Shown here in pieces: positions 24,507-35,100 of a DNA stretch of 64,000 nucleotides. The DNA is taken from contig RPFO01000079.1 in assembly GCA_009746045.1 (NCBI GenBank), positions 5,300,968-5,364,967 on the forward strand, in the 5' to 3' direction. Below the pieces are notes generated by a model, which saw only the letters and a list, made by a program, of their open reading frames with translations, had not been told where the DNA came from and ran no database searches. The position numbers were made by a program, and so were the translations under genes. Every line of letters starts with the position of its first letter. Within the stretch, counting starts at the first letter, position 1. Origin of the DNA: Mesostigma viride (Eukaryota; Streptophyta; Mesostigmatophyceae; Mesostigmatales; Mesostigmataceae).

Positions 24507-27421
24507 AGTGTGGTAGGTCTGCTGTAGGGTACGCGGCCTGCATCACGTGCGTGTGGGTGCGGTCATGATATCCAGTCATCATCACGGAAACGATGGACAG
24601 AAGACGGACAAGCAGCTTCCAGTGCCACAGTCGAGCACCTGTGCATACCCCGTGTTCAGCCTGTGAAGCTGCCCTCATTCCCACGTAGCCAAGTTCTGCC
24701 AAGACCTCCCATTTCCAATCCCATGATCCCTACCCCGGATGCCCATACCCATGATGTAACGCGCACGGCCAGGGATCCACCGATACTGTGGGCACCGCGC
24801 TATGCAGGGAAGGATATTCACGCATCGAAGAACATCCCTGGCCGTATGCCACAAACTAAAGCCATCCCCCCCGCACCACAAGGTGCCGAAATGGAGCAGC
24901 ATGCCTGCAGCATCCCATCCCGTCCACTGACGTCACTACGGAGGATATGCAGCAAAGACCAGCTGGGGCTTGCACTTTGACCACGCACCCACAGATTGGC
25001 ACGTCGGTCAAGCCCAGCATAGAATGGGTGGCAGCAATTCGTAAGCTGCCACAGTCCCAGTCGTCAACCCCACAAGACCGCCCCCCCCTCTCCCAAATCT
25101 GCAGCCGCCCCTGCCCATGTACAACCGCATACATCTCTTGGCTGCCGTCATGCGACACCTCTGGCAACCGCCACCGGATGGCCGATTTGCGCCAGCTGTG
25201 ATGTAGATGACGGCATTATAGAAACCAGTGAGAATTCCCCACACCCCAGTGCCCCCCTAAAAATGAAATAGAATGAAACAAAATTTAAATGAAATAAAAA
25301 CGGATCTGTGTACACCTAAGGGGTCTCCTATCAATACCCACGTCGTACGCCCTTCCACTACGAGCCGCCCACCCTGGCAGATACGGTCTCCACACGGTCA
25401 TCCTAGGGCCACCCTAAGTGACACCAAGAATAAGGGATTGATTCATTATCAAGTCGACTAACAATAAGGGGTTGATTCATTATCAAGTCAACCAAGAATA
25501 AGGGATTAATTCATTATCAAGTAGACTAAGAATAAGGGATTAATTCATTATCAAGTAGACTAAGAACAAGGGGTACGAAGCACAAATGCTGGACATCTAA
25601 ATCCAAGAATAGATCCAAAAGTACCACGAATCAAAATCGCTGTATCTGGAAACACACCACATCGTCACCCAGCAACACGGCGCGCACCTGCAGCGTCTTG
25701 ATGGTCGACACATATTGTTGCAAGATGTCGGTGGTGGCCGCGCCAGGGTGCAGCAGCCGCTGCTGCAGCGCCGAACGGAACGCGGTCGCCAGCCGCCGGT
25801 GCAGGCCCACAATGTCCAGGCACGCGCGCAGGTCGGCTATCGCGGGGGCGCTGTCCGGGAAATCCACCACGATCTCAAACATCTGACCGATGCGCAGTAA
25901 GCACAGGCGCTCGGCGACCAGGTGGCCCAGACGGGAACGCCAGTAGTCATGGGCAGCGACGCAGCGCGCGCAGTAGTAGGGGGAGGAGGAGGAGGAGGAG
26001 CCGAGGCCTGAGGCGACGCCCATGAACTTTGGCGCACGCAACCGGCCAGCTATATGTCCATGTGCCGGGTGACAGTTCCCGGCCACATATTGCTGTGCCC
26101 CAGTTGGCCTGACATTGAAGGCCATTGTTACCTCACAGGCTGCTAGTGAAGCGTCAAGTGGTGGTGCACTTGCGCGCAGCGGTGGCGGCGCCAGCATGGC
26201 GAGGAATCGAAGGGGCACGCGCTCCACCCACCGCAACAGGTGGCGCAAGAGGGGGCGGTCAAACACGCCCTGCGCGCTGCCTGCCAGCTTGCGCTGCACG
26301 CGGTCAAAGACAACGTGCACGCAGGCTTCCTCGGCCAATGGGCCGAGGCCAAGAAGGCGCAAGCCCGACACCACGCGCTGCAACAAGGCTTCGCGAGGCA
26401 ATCCGTGTTGCATGCTGGTGGTGGGGACGGCCGCGCCTGCGGGGTGGGCAGGCAGCGCGGGACCACAGAGGGCACAGCTGGCATCCGTGTTGGGACTATC
26501 GGGGTCACTGCCCATGGGCATGCGATCCGTCCCGTACATGCTTGCATCCGCAACGAGACCGCCCTTGCAGTCAGCCCGCACATGGCTGAACCATCCATTG
26601 ACTCCATCACCCTCCCCATCAAGGCTATCATTAACCTTTAATCGGCCGTCCAGCTGTCGGCTGTCACCGGCGTCATCATCGCCGGCGTCATCAGCGGGCC
26701 CACCACCGTCACCCTCGTCGCTGTCACCGATGCTCTCGTCTGGGTCCCCCAGGGTGTCCTCGTCCCGGGCCACCGCAGGTTCAACCGATGGCATGGAGGC
26801 ACGACTAAAGTCCCGTAGGCGTTGCCGAAAGAAACGGCGGAGCAAGCCCGGCAGCCAGGGCGGGGCCGAGGAGATGACTCGAGCGTGCACCATGTGGAAG
26901 GACTGCTGTGCCAGGGAGCCGGGCGGCTCGCCAAAAGGCCGGGCGACAGGGTTATGAACAGGCAGTGTGAAGCCCGCTTTGTTTGCGTTGTCGACGCTCA
27001 TGCTCGTCCCGTCGTCATTGCCAATGCGGGGTAAGCGCATGGCACCGTCGATCACATCTGCCACGGACCGCAGCTGGGCGACAGCCTCGCACAATTGACG
27101 GACAGCCAAGGGAAGCGATTTGTCGACGGCATCGCCGGAAATTCTATGGAAAATCCCTGTGTGTTGTCCTGAACGAGAAATAGACTGCCAAAAGCGAGGA
27201 AGAAGCACCTCCGTAAGCTGTGACTCCATCATATGGAGGTAATGCCCGCGCAGGAGGTGGCCCAGTCCGACGTGGCAAAGGCTGGAAACGCATTTCCTTA
27301 GCTCTTGAGACAACTCGGATGCTTCGGCGATGCCACCGGCTTGAACGCAAGAAGCCTTGCCTGCGAACTCAAGATAGCGATGCCACACCTGGATGTCTAT
27401 GTCGTGGTGTGTGGCGGGCAT
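19071..27421 (-). CDS. APC2: anaphase-promoting complex subunit 2 (cullin-type), three exons
   Basis: Exons on the minus strand: 25688..27421, 23037..23438, 19071..20069. All junctions are phase 0 (TIKTLQ/ALDPAGVLL and LLVAEYRQ/MLAERLL) with donors CAG/GTGCGC and CAG/GTGGGG and acceptors GTGACAG and GTTGCAG, giving 1044 residues. APC2 is the cullin scaffold of the APC/C ubiquitin ligase that binds the RING subunit APC11 and drives exit from mitosis. Diagnostic segments: IVVDFPDSAPA and LLHPGAATTDIL (N-terminal cullin repeats), YLRGRKDTIRCIV, DPVDADP, ELLKLRFGEASL with ILKDMADSKRV (cullin homology), and the winged-helix end GMLTNFEALPLDRIHNMLK. Unusual: an Asp/Gly-rich insert near residue 230. 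Introns are 2.2 and 3.0 kb and filled with tandem repeats. Start chosen at the first ATG of the exon; an upstream exon cannot be excluded. Confidence 0.92.
20135..22042 (+). repeat. 26/27-bp G-rich minisatellite in APC2 intron 2
   Basis: About 72 head-to-tail copies of GGGTGGGTGGGAGGGG plus TTACGAGAAT, with variants (GGAT for GGGT, an extra G giving 27 bp, TTAAGAG). The first three units carry GAGCAT instead of GAGAAT. The G-rich strand is the template for APC2 transcription. Reading frames up to 459 codons run through it only because the unit lacks stops in all frames; they are not genes. Confidence 0.97.
22417..22563 (+). repeat. 49-bp direct repeat, three copies, APC2 intron 2
   Basis: Units start TGTGCTACAT at 22,417, 22,466 and 22,515 and share CCACCTGTGACGACTGGTCC. 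Copies differ at a few positions. Confidence 0.85.
23477..24075 (+). repeat. 12-bp GCAGGCAGGAAA tandem array, APC2 intron 1
   Basis: About 49 copies with GGAG, GAAG and TAAA variants. The Lys-Ala-Gly-Arg frame (plus) and Cys-Phe-Pro-Ala frame (minus) are repeat artefacts. On the APC2 sense strand it is pyrimidine-rich (CTGCTTTCCTGC). Confidence 0.97.
24262..24508 (+). repeat. imperfect (GT)n microsatellite, APC2 intron 1
   Basis: GT/GC alternating tract with scattered TTAGTGTGTG and CAGTGTG interruptions, ending in about 15 pure GT units. Alternating purine-pyrimidine sequence of this kind can adopt Z-DNA. Confidence 0.95.
25428..25575 (+). repeat. 33-bp tandem repeat, four to five copies, APC2 intron 1
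   Basis: Units contain AATAAGGGATTGATTC and ATTATCAAGT with single-base differences, close to the donor side of the first APC2 exon. Confidence 0.85.
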
Positions 27422-27849
27422 TGTTGAAACCGTCGCTTCAGATTTTTGCTATGCACGTTGATTTTCCACCCAACCAAGAACGTTTGTCCATAGTTTATGA
27501 CGACATTTACGCTGCATGCCAGCCGCTACTTATCAGGTCTGCAAGTCAATTTGTCGCATGTCGTCCATGCATCCACTTCGATGTAATCAGGATTCACAAC
27601 AGCCTGACCCCCCTGCTGCTAGCAGTGGCATTTCTGAGTGCACACGATTGAAATATAATTTAGCGGGCAAAATGAAAATGGTGGAAACGTGCGCGAACTG
27701 CAAACGCCACGAATTAAGCCTCAAGCCGCGAACTGCAAATGCCGCGAACGTAAGTACTTACTGCAAAGTCCGAAAAGGCCTGGCTGATGGCAGGGCGCCA
27801 GGGCGGATACATATCGAAATTTGAAAGAGAAAAAATTGAAAAAATTAAT
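27422..27849. other. upstream region of APC2 with a duplicated segment
   Basis: No gene. CGCGAACTGCAAACGCC and a close copy CGCGAACTGCAAATGCC lie about 35 nt apart (27,692-27,748). T-runs on the minus strand at 27,831-27,847 would terminate Pol III transcription from the neighbouring tRNA gene. Confidence 0.4.
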
Positions 27850-27937
27850 CGCCAGCGAACGGGAGTCGAACCCGCATGCTTGTGACAGCATGTACAGGTT
27901 TGAAGCCTGCAGCACCTCCGAGGCACGTTACGCCGGC
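27850..27937 (-). tRNA. tRNA-Sec: tRNA-Sec (anticodon TCA)
   Basis: Minus strand, 88 nt including the discriminator G. The acceptor pairs GCCGGCG with CGCTGGC (one G-T). The anticodon arm CAGGCTTCAAACCTG gives anticodon TCA (forward 27901-27903). The long variable arm has a 6-bp stem, CATGCT/AGCATG. The T arm is CGGGTTCGACTCCCG. The GTGCTGCAGGCTTCAAACCTGT segment is nearly the same as in vertebrate tRNA-Sec. CCA is not encoded. A T6 run lies 7 nt after the 3' end. Its job is to insert selenocysteine at recoded UGA codons with SelB/SECIS elements, so the host should make selenoproteins. Confidence 0.93.
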
Positions 27938-29149
27938 ACGGCTGCGGCGCAACACACATGGTCGTCACCGGGTACCTGGTTAAGTTGACCTCTTAATCTG
28001 GTAGAATATTATCATACTAAGTAGGAGTTACCGTATATATAATTCTGCAAGTATTCTGTGCTCTAGGCTGAGGATGCCACTTGTGGGCTCCACCCTCTGA
28101 CGTCGCAGCACGGCGGCAGTCGGCGCTGACAACTGACATGACAAGCTCAGTTCATTTGCCTCGCGATCGGATGACTGAGGTCTGAGGTTGCGCTTGATGA
28201 TGACGCTTGTGATGACTAATGGACGCTTGCAGAATATTTTCCTCACTGCATGTGTGGGTGGTTCCGCTTACACTGCATGTCATAAATACCCATCTTACGG
28301 GATGCTATTTGCTTCTTCCTGCTGGAGTCTGAACATGAACAGGTCAGCCAGTCAGTTGGATCCCACATCATTATTTACCCTGTACGACGACCGGCGCGGG
28401 AATACATGTATAGCTTGTGTCACTGGACCCGAGTGGTTGTTGTTGTTGTTGTGTCCCACGCCGGCGCGGGAACATGTTACCTCATGGCCGTTACCTCATA
28501 GCCGGCGCGGGAATCAACTCAACTCAATGCCGGTCATAGCCAGACAGAGATTGTACTTGTAAACCATGAATATAGGGACTGACTGACTGAATAGAATCTT
28601 ACCATCAATGATCACCCTGTAACTGACTACGCTCTGCACTCTGCAGTGGCCAAAAAGCCAGTCGCCACCACGCGGTGCGAGGCATGCCACGTCGTGGGCA
28701 TTTAGAACCTTTTGAAACGCAAACTTCAGCCAACAGCATCCTAGCAAGTGTAGTTATTTGGACTAGCAAACTAGAGTGTGTGTGCTCGCTGCATTTTTCA
28801 AGGTGCCGTGCCCAGTCAGGTTGTCAGAGGGCCATTACGCGGCAATTACCAACTGGCGCTTTACGCCTTGCACACAACATACGGCGTCGGCAACAACAAC
28901 AACAACAACGGTGGGTATACCACGGTGCACTACCGAGTAACGACAGATAAATGCCAGGCCTGGGATCTCCAGCGTCAAGCAGCCTCACGAGCGGCCATGG
29001 TGGGGCACCAGGCAACGCCTTCTTGAGTAACTCAAAGCGCAAACTGCATCGCAGGCATGCTTTTATGAAATAATATTTTTTTCTGATAAACAATTAGGAG
29101 CAGCAGGTATTGAGAATAATCAATAATTTTTTTGTGCATTTACTCCGCC
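27938..29149. other. intergenic region upstream of CARM1
   Basis: No gene recognised. It holds three copies of CCGGCGCGGGAA in 28,390-28,515, a (GTT)6 run near 28,436 and an (AAC)5-6 run near 28,894. The CARM1 promoter should lie near its right end. Confidence 0.4.
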
Positions 29150-32100
29150 ATGGGAGGAGCAGCAGATATTTCTCTTACGTTTCCAGAAACAGACGCACTG
29201 GCTGCTCCTATCCTGGATGGAGACTCTGAAACCGAGGAAGCGCTTCCGTGCGGTCCATGGCAGCAAGTTAAAGTGTGCATCAATCGCTCGGGTTCAGCGT
29301 GCTCGGTGCTTATCACGCCGCAGAGCCCTCAGGCGACTGTTGGTGACGACCACGTGTGCAAGAAGAATAAAACTGACCTAATGTTAAAGCGTGCTGTAAC
29401 AGCTCCCGTTGGCTCGGAATTGCAGGTAATAGTGGCAATAGTTTACTATATACGTGGCTGTCTTGTGTAATTTCTCCGCGAGCGTCATTGCTGTCGTAAC
29501 GGGCAACATCCCCTGATCATGCGCGCGCGCCCACATTTCACGGCACTTGTTTATGCTTGCAGTGGGTTCGCTTGGGTTCTCGAACGCACGTGGTTTCGGT
29601 GGAGGAGTCGCAGTGCAGTTCATCGACTCAAGCACCTTTGCAGGTGAGCAAACGTAACGCTTCTCTTCTGAGCATATGACAAGTATGCGTACGCTGAGCA
29701 TGTTCTAGGAGAACAGCGCCGGCGTTTCTTGCGGAGTTCCGTCTGAAGGCATGAGTTCGCCACAGGCACAAGTGTGCTGCATGTATTCTATCACACATTT
29801 TGATTAGTATTTTAATTTTTAACCATACACCTACGTCCCAAATAACTATTTTGTAACATAATTATTTTTTCCCTGTACGCGCACCCAAACCACGATGTGT
29901 GTACTGTCTGCGTCGTTCCCTTGGATAATGCAACACGTGCCCTCCAGTCTGCATTGCGGGACGGCCAAAATGGCAACGGCGTGGAGCCCTCTTCTGCTGC
30001 TCCCCGCTCGCGACTGGTGCTGCGCTTCCACGATGCCAGCACATCCGACCAGTTTGGGCGTGCCATCACCGATGCCTGCTGTGCAGGTAAGTAAGACCTC
30101 TATAGATGCCTGTCGTGCACGTAAGTAAGAACCTTATGCCACAATATGGCAGCCTTACTGCATCCGCTATGAGTCAGCCATGCTTTGCCCGTGCAGAGAG
30201 CCACTCTCTGCTGAGACGCCATCATGCCTTTGCTTAGCCATCATGCCATTGCTTGGCCATGGTCATCTTCCACCCCATGTCCGCAACTTTGCAGAGCTTC
30301 TGGAATACATGGTGGTGCAGATGCACCTCAGTTGTGCGCCCCGAGTAGGTGGCAGTTTACACCCACCACCTGCAGTTTGTCGCCTAGAATGTAATAAAAA
30401 CCATATGCCCCTTCTCAGGGATATGTGTTACATATCCTCAGCACGGATGTATGTTCGATCTTAATTAATTAACTAATATGCCACAACGCCTACCCTTCTT
30501 TGCCCCAGGTGTTCATATTCTTCGAAACATTGTAATATTGTTTCTTAGGTATTATATATCGAAACACTGTAATATCGTTTCTTAGGTATTATATATCTAT
30601 CAAGGAGACAACCAGCGCAGGCCAGAAATCGGGAGAATCCGGACCATGGTAGCTCGAGCCTGCCGTTATCTTATCGGCGTTTTCGAGTCATTCAGGAGGA
30701 TGAATATGAATGGAGATGGCAATGTGTAGCCTTGTTCATTGAAATTATTATGGCTGGCTTACGTGTAGAGCAACTAGTAGATTACCTAGACGGTGGGGCC
30801 GGAAACAGCTCTCTTGATCAGGGCTTGTGTTTCGAGCCTAACTGGCCGGGAGTTTCTAGTGGTGAGCACCATTGCTGCGATCGCTCTCCCACCATTTACG
30901 AGGAAATACCCGCAAATGGAAAACCACTGAAAAGGTCTAGCTAGTCAGTCATTACGTTAGCCATGCCATGTTTCCAAACGTCCGGCCAAGAACTGCACAC
31001 GGTGCAAAGGCAAAAATCCGGAGGACAGCACTTTCAAATGTGCGGCAGGAACCAAACGCCCTCGTATGCCAGAAAACATCGTGTTGCGGCAGCGACGTTT
31101 GTAGACACGAATCCAGTGCCAAGCTCGGAACGGCCGCAAAGGAGATCTGGCATCACAGGATTCAGATGCTCGGAGGTACTACGCGATCCAGCTGGTCCAC
31201 TACCTGTTGTTAGAGCTTGTGCCAAGGGGCAGCACCGAACAGACGTGGGTGACGTTGCAAAAAACACCGGACTTGACGGAGCATAATGTCTCGGTCGTAG
31301 TCTTTGACCAACAAACGATGCAACAGTTCAACAAGAGTCGTGATGAAATCGACACGATAAGAACAAAGACGGGAAAAACGATGTATAACTTCGACTAAGA
31401 ACAACACCATATTTTGCTGTGTGGGAAAGGAGACTGTGAATATCGGGGTAGCGAATAAAAGGAATTTGCTGATATTTAGGATCCTTGAGCTTGTCATAGA
31501 CAGTCGTACGCCAGCCCTTCTTGTTATGGGTAATGTTAAGATCGAGGTAATTGCACCTAGTATCCTCCGACGTGAGCTTTAATGTGAGGGGCGCTTGCGG
31601 GTTGATGCCAGGCAGACCAGCGGTGATATACAAATGGGTTGCGAAATCAGGGTTGTCGAAAGCAATGACATCATCAATGTATCGACATGTGTGGATAAAA
31701 CGCCTGATGAGATCATCATCATTTGAGGCAATGCGATTCTCCATGAATGCAAGCTCATAAGTGTATAGATGTAGGTTTGCAAGGAGCTCGGCACAGTTGG
31801 TGTCCATAGGGGTGCCGATAGCTTGTTGGTATACGTCGCCCGCAAAGCAAATGAAGTTGTTATCAACAAGGTAAAAGATCCAAGGAACAAGGTCAGCCTT
31901 CATGCTCATATATTCATGAGCATCCCGCATGATGGCACCTGCCGCAATTACTGAGAGCCACGTTGCCGTGGGCCTGGTCTGAGAGACACACACGTGTAGG
32001 CAGTCTCGCCCTTGAGGCCTACGTGCCTACAGACGAGTAAGGAGGCTATCTGAACGAGCTTTCAAATCGTGCAAATCTAGTGTGGTATATAGAGTGGTGA

Positions 32101-35100
32101 AATCATAGGTGGCTATGGGCATAGGTATACGCTTCTCTGCGGCTGTCTTAGCACGGCTAAGGGCGGCAAGGCGCAGGCGTACTTGGGCTGAGTATATACA
32201 CTGTGCGCTGGAACACACCTAGGTTCAACACCCCCGTGTTATGTGTTCTAAGAGCCCTCATACCTCCCACCCCATCGCATTGCATTCCACCCCATCTTAT
32301 GCCATGCGCTCCATCTTCCTCCCCCCCCCCCCCCCCCCTTTCCGCCCCCCTCGCCGTAGCCTCAGCTTCTGCTGTAGCAAAGGCCGGGCACCAGCGCGTG
32401 GGCAACGGGGCACATGGGGGCGGGAATTCTGTCGCCGGCACAGTCGATGATAACTCGCACGAGGCGGGGCGTCCGTCACCTGAACCCCTGGGCAACAGCT
32501 GCGCGATGGTGTCGTCAGCGCCCGGCAATGCGTTTGACCGGAAGATTGACGCGGGCAGCGCGGGGCAGTACTTCTTTTACTACGGGCAGCTGCAGCATCA
32601 GCAGAACATGCTCCAGGACTTCACGCGCACAGGTAGGGTGGATGGCTCAAACCCCCGGTGTGTGTACGGATATGCACAAATAGTGTGTGTATAGGGGACA
32701 GTGTGTGTATAGGGGACAGTGTGTGTATAGGGGCACTTGCATGTGGCGGCGTAATATGGGCGTAGCAATGGGCATAATCCTGGGCGTAAAGTGGGCGTAA
32801 TAGTGGGCATCGCAATGGGCATAGTATGGGCGTAATAGTGGGCATAGTAATGGGCACCAGATTCCATCCGTGGTCAACCTGCCTACTTCGGCGATACTAG
32901 AATATCGCGTAGGTCCGTGCATAGTACTCCTGCGCACTTAGCTCTAGTGGTGAGTCATCTTCTATAGATTCAGCAATATCGGACATATTGGCACCCCTCT
33001 CCGGTAAAGAGGTTTTTCGCAGTTGGGCTGTTTCGAAACGTTAAGTGAGATGCCTTCGGATCAGGAGACTCACACAGCCGCGAAATCATGCCAAAGGTCC
33101 TATGTTCGATTCCTTGCTGGTAGCTTCTAGGCTTTCTTACTTTCTGTGTTCCGCGGAATCTCAGATTTGGGCAGCTAGCGTTGTCACGTTTGTTGCTTTC
33201 TGACGACAATAGTAATGGGCATAGTAACGGGCATAGTAATGGGCATAAAACAGCCCCATGTTCCGCGCATGCATGCACAAATGCCGCCAGCAATACAGCG
33301 AACTGATGGTCGTTGTCCTGTGATTGCATCGCATACCAAGGGCTGTGGGGGGTCGCAGAATCGACTTCCCGCTGTCGACATCAATTCAGGTCATGCCGTA
33401 CCTTGCATGCTCTATCTATGAAGTAAAGGCGGCTCGCCTTTGCTACCTGGCTGCTGCGCATTCTGTGGAACGTCTCCTACGCCGCTCACGCTCGGTTTCT
33501 GCCTCTGATGCGACCCTACAATCCGCATGGCTGCTACTTCCACCCGGCACGTGACTGTGTGTGCGTGTGTGTGCGCATGTATGTGTGTGTGTGCCTGCAC
33601 GTGCACAGGCATGTACTACTCCGCCATACTTGAGAACCGGGTCGACTTCGAGGGCCGGGCGGTGCTGGACGTGGGCTGCGGCACCGGCATCCTGTCCTTC
33701 TTCGCTGCACAGGTGAGTCCTGAACGCTGTCGTGTCTGGCCACACAGGTGAGACTTGCCGGATGTGTAGTGGCGCATGCAAAGCTCGCCTAGTTTTGCTG
33801 AATAGGATCAGGGACTCCTTCCTTACCGAATGGGGGAGGAAAGGAGGAAGACGTGAAGTTGCATGCAAAAAGGAGGGAAGCCACGTGCCCACATTGTTGC
33901 TGGGAGAGAGGTGCTAGGGACGATGCCATCTATTCCCCCCCCCCCCCCCTAAAGTGTATATACTAGCGACTATGTATATACTAGCGACTAGTCCCTCCTA
34001 TATATTCTTGAAGGCAATTTATAGTAAGGGCTTAGTGTGCGGTACGCAGGATTGGGTATAATATGACTGCTGGGGCCGGCGAGTCGCCATTCCAGCGGTA
34101 GATATTTGAGCCGTTAGACAAGCCATGCCCTTGCACCCAGCGCCCACCCCAACCCCGCCCCTACCTGCCCAGCCGCCCATTCGACCCCGCCCTTTTTCTT
34201 GTCCAACCGCACATCCATGCATCCCCCGCCTTTGCTCCCTTACCCTCCATACCCTCCCAAACTACCCCGGCTGGCCCGTCCTGCATGGGTACCGCACACA
34301 TGCACCTGGCTCATGGGGTGAGCGTGTGCGCGCCCACCCGCATGCATGGGGCATGAAAGGTACCCGAATCATTCGCAAGCACAAGCGTGCTCGTTCGCGG
34401 GTTGATGCCAGGCGATGGACTTGAATCGACAGTGCGCACGCGACATTTGGTGCTATGTGCGAGAGCAGGGACTCACTCGACGGGCGGTTCTCCGTGGTAT
34501 AGAGCTAATGTTGTGCAATACAGACGGCTGGGGACACTGTCTCTGTAGTGAACTGGAGGGGTCCTAGGATGTCCTAGTCATCTGTCCCAGTTATCTGTCC
34601 TAGTAATCCGTCCTAGTTATCTGTCCTAGTTATCCGTCCTAGTCATCCTTCCTAGTTATATGTTCTAGTTATCTGTCCCAGTTATCTGTCCTAGTTATCT
34701 GTCATAGTTATCCGTCCTAGTTATCCGTCCTAGTTATCTGTCCTAGTTATCTGTCCTAGTTATCTGTCCTAGTTATGCGTCATAGTTATCTGTCCCAGTC
34801 ATCCGTCCTAGTTACGTGTCCTAGTTAACTGTCCTAGTCATCCGTCCTAGATTTGCTCGTGTACCAGGACCTCCCACGTGACGCGGTCTATGTTCTAATT
34901 ATTTGCTCGTGTACCAGGGCCTCCCACGTGACGCGGTCTATGTTCTAATTACTAGGTTCTAATTATTACTACGTTCTAAATACTTGTGTAGTGGAGCCCG
35001 TGCGATAGCCAAGCCTGAGACCCACAATGTCTGCATGGCACGGTTCCTTCTGCTTTCGCGTGCCAGCGCGGCCCCTTCACGCCATGTGCCACAAGGCACG

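Noticed and set aside
24362-24568. Cys/Val-rich small protein in the GT tract
   Set aside because: Microsatellite translation; same for the CA tracts at 7,561 and 59,575.
27714-27968. Minus-strand frames of 64 and 84 codons
   Set aside because: They read through the tRNA-Sec gene.
34360-34430. tRNA-like sequence with GGTTGATGCC
   Set aside because: No acceptor or anticodon stems could be formed.
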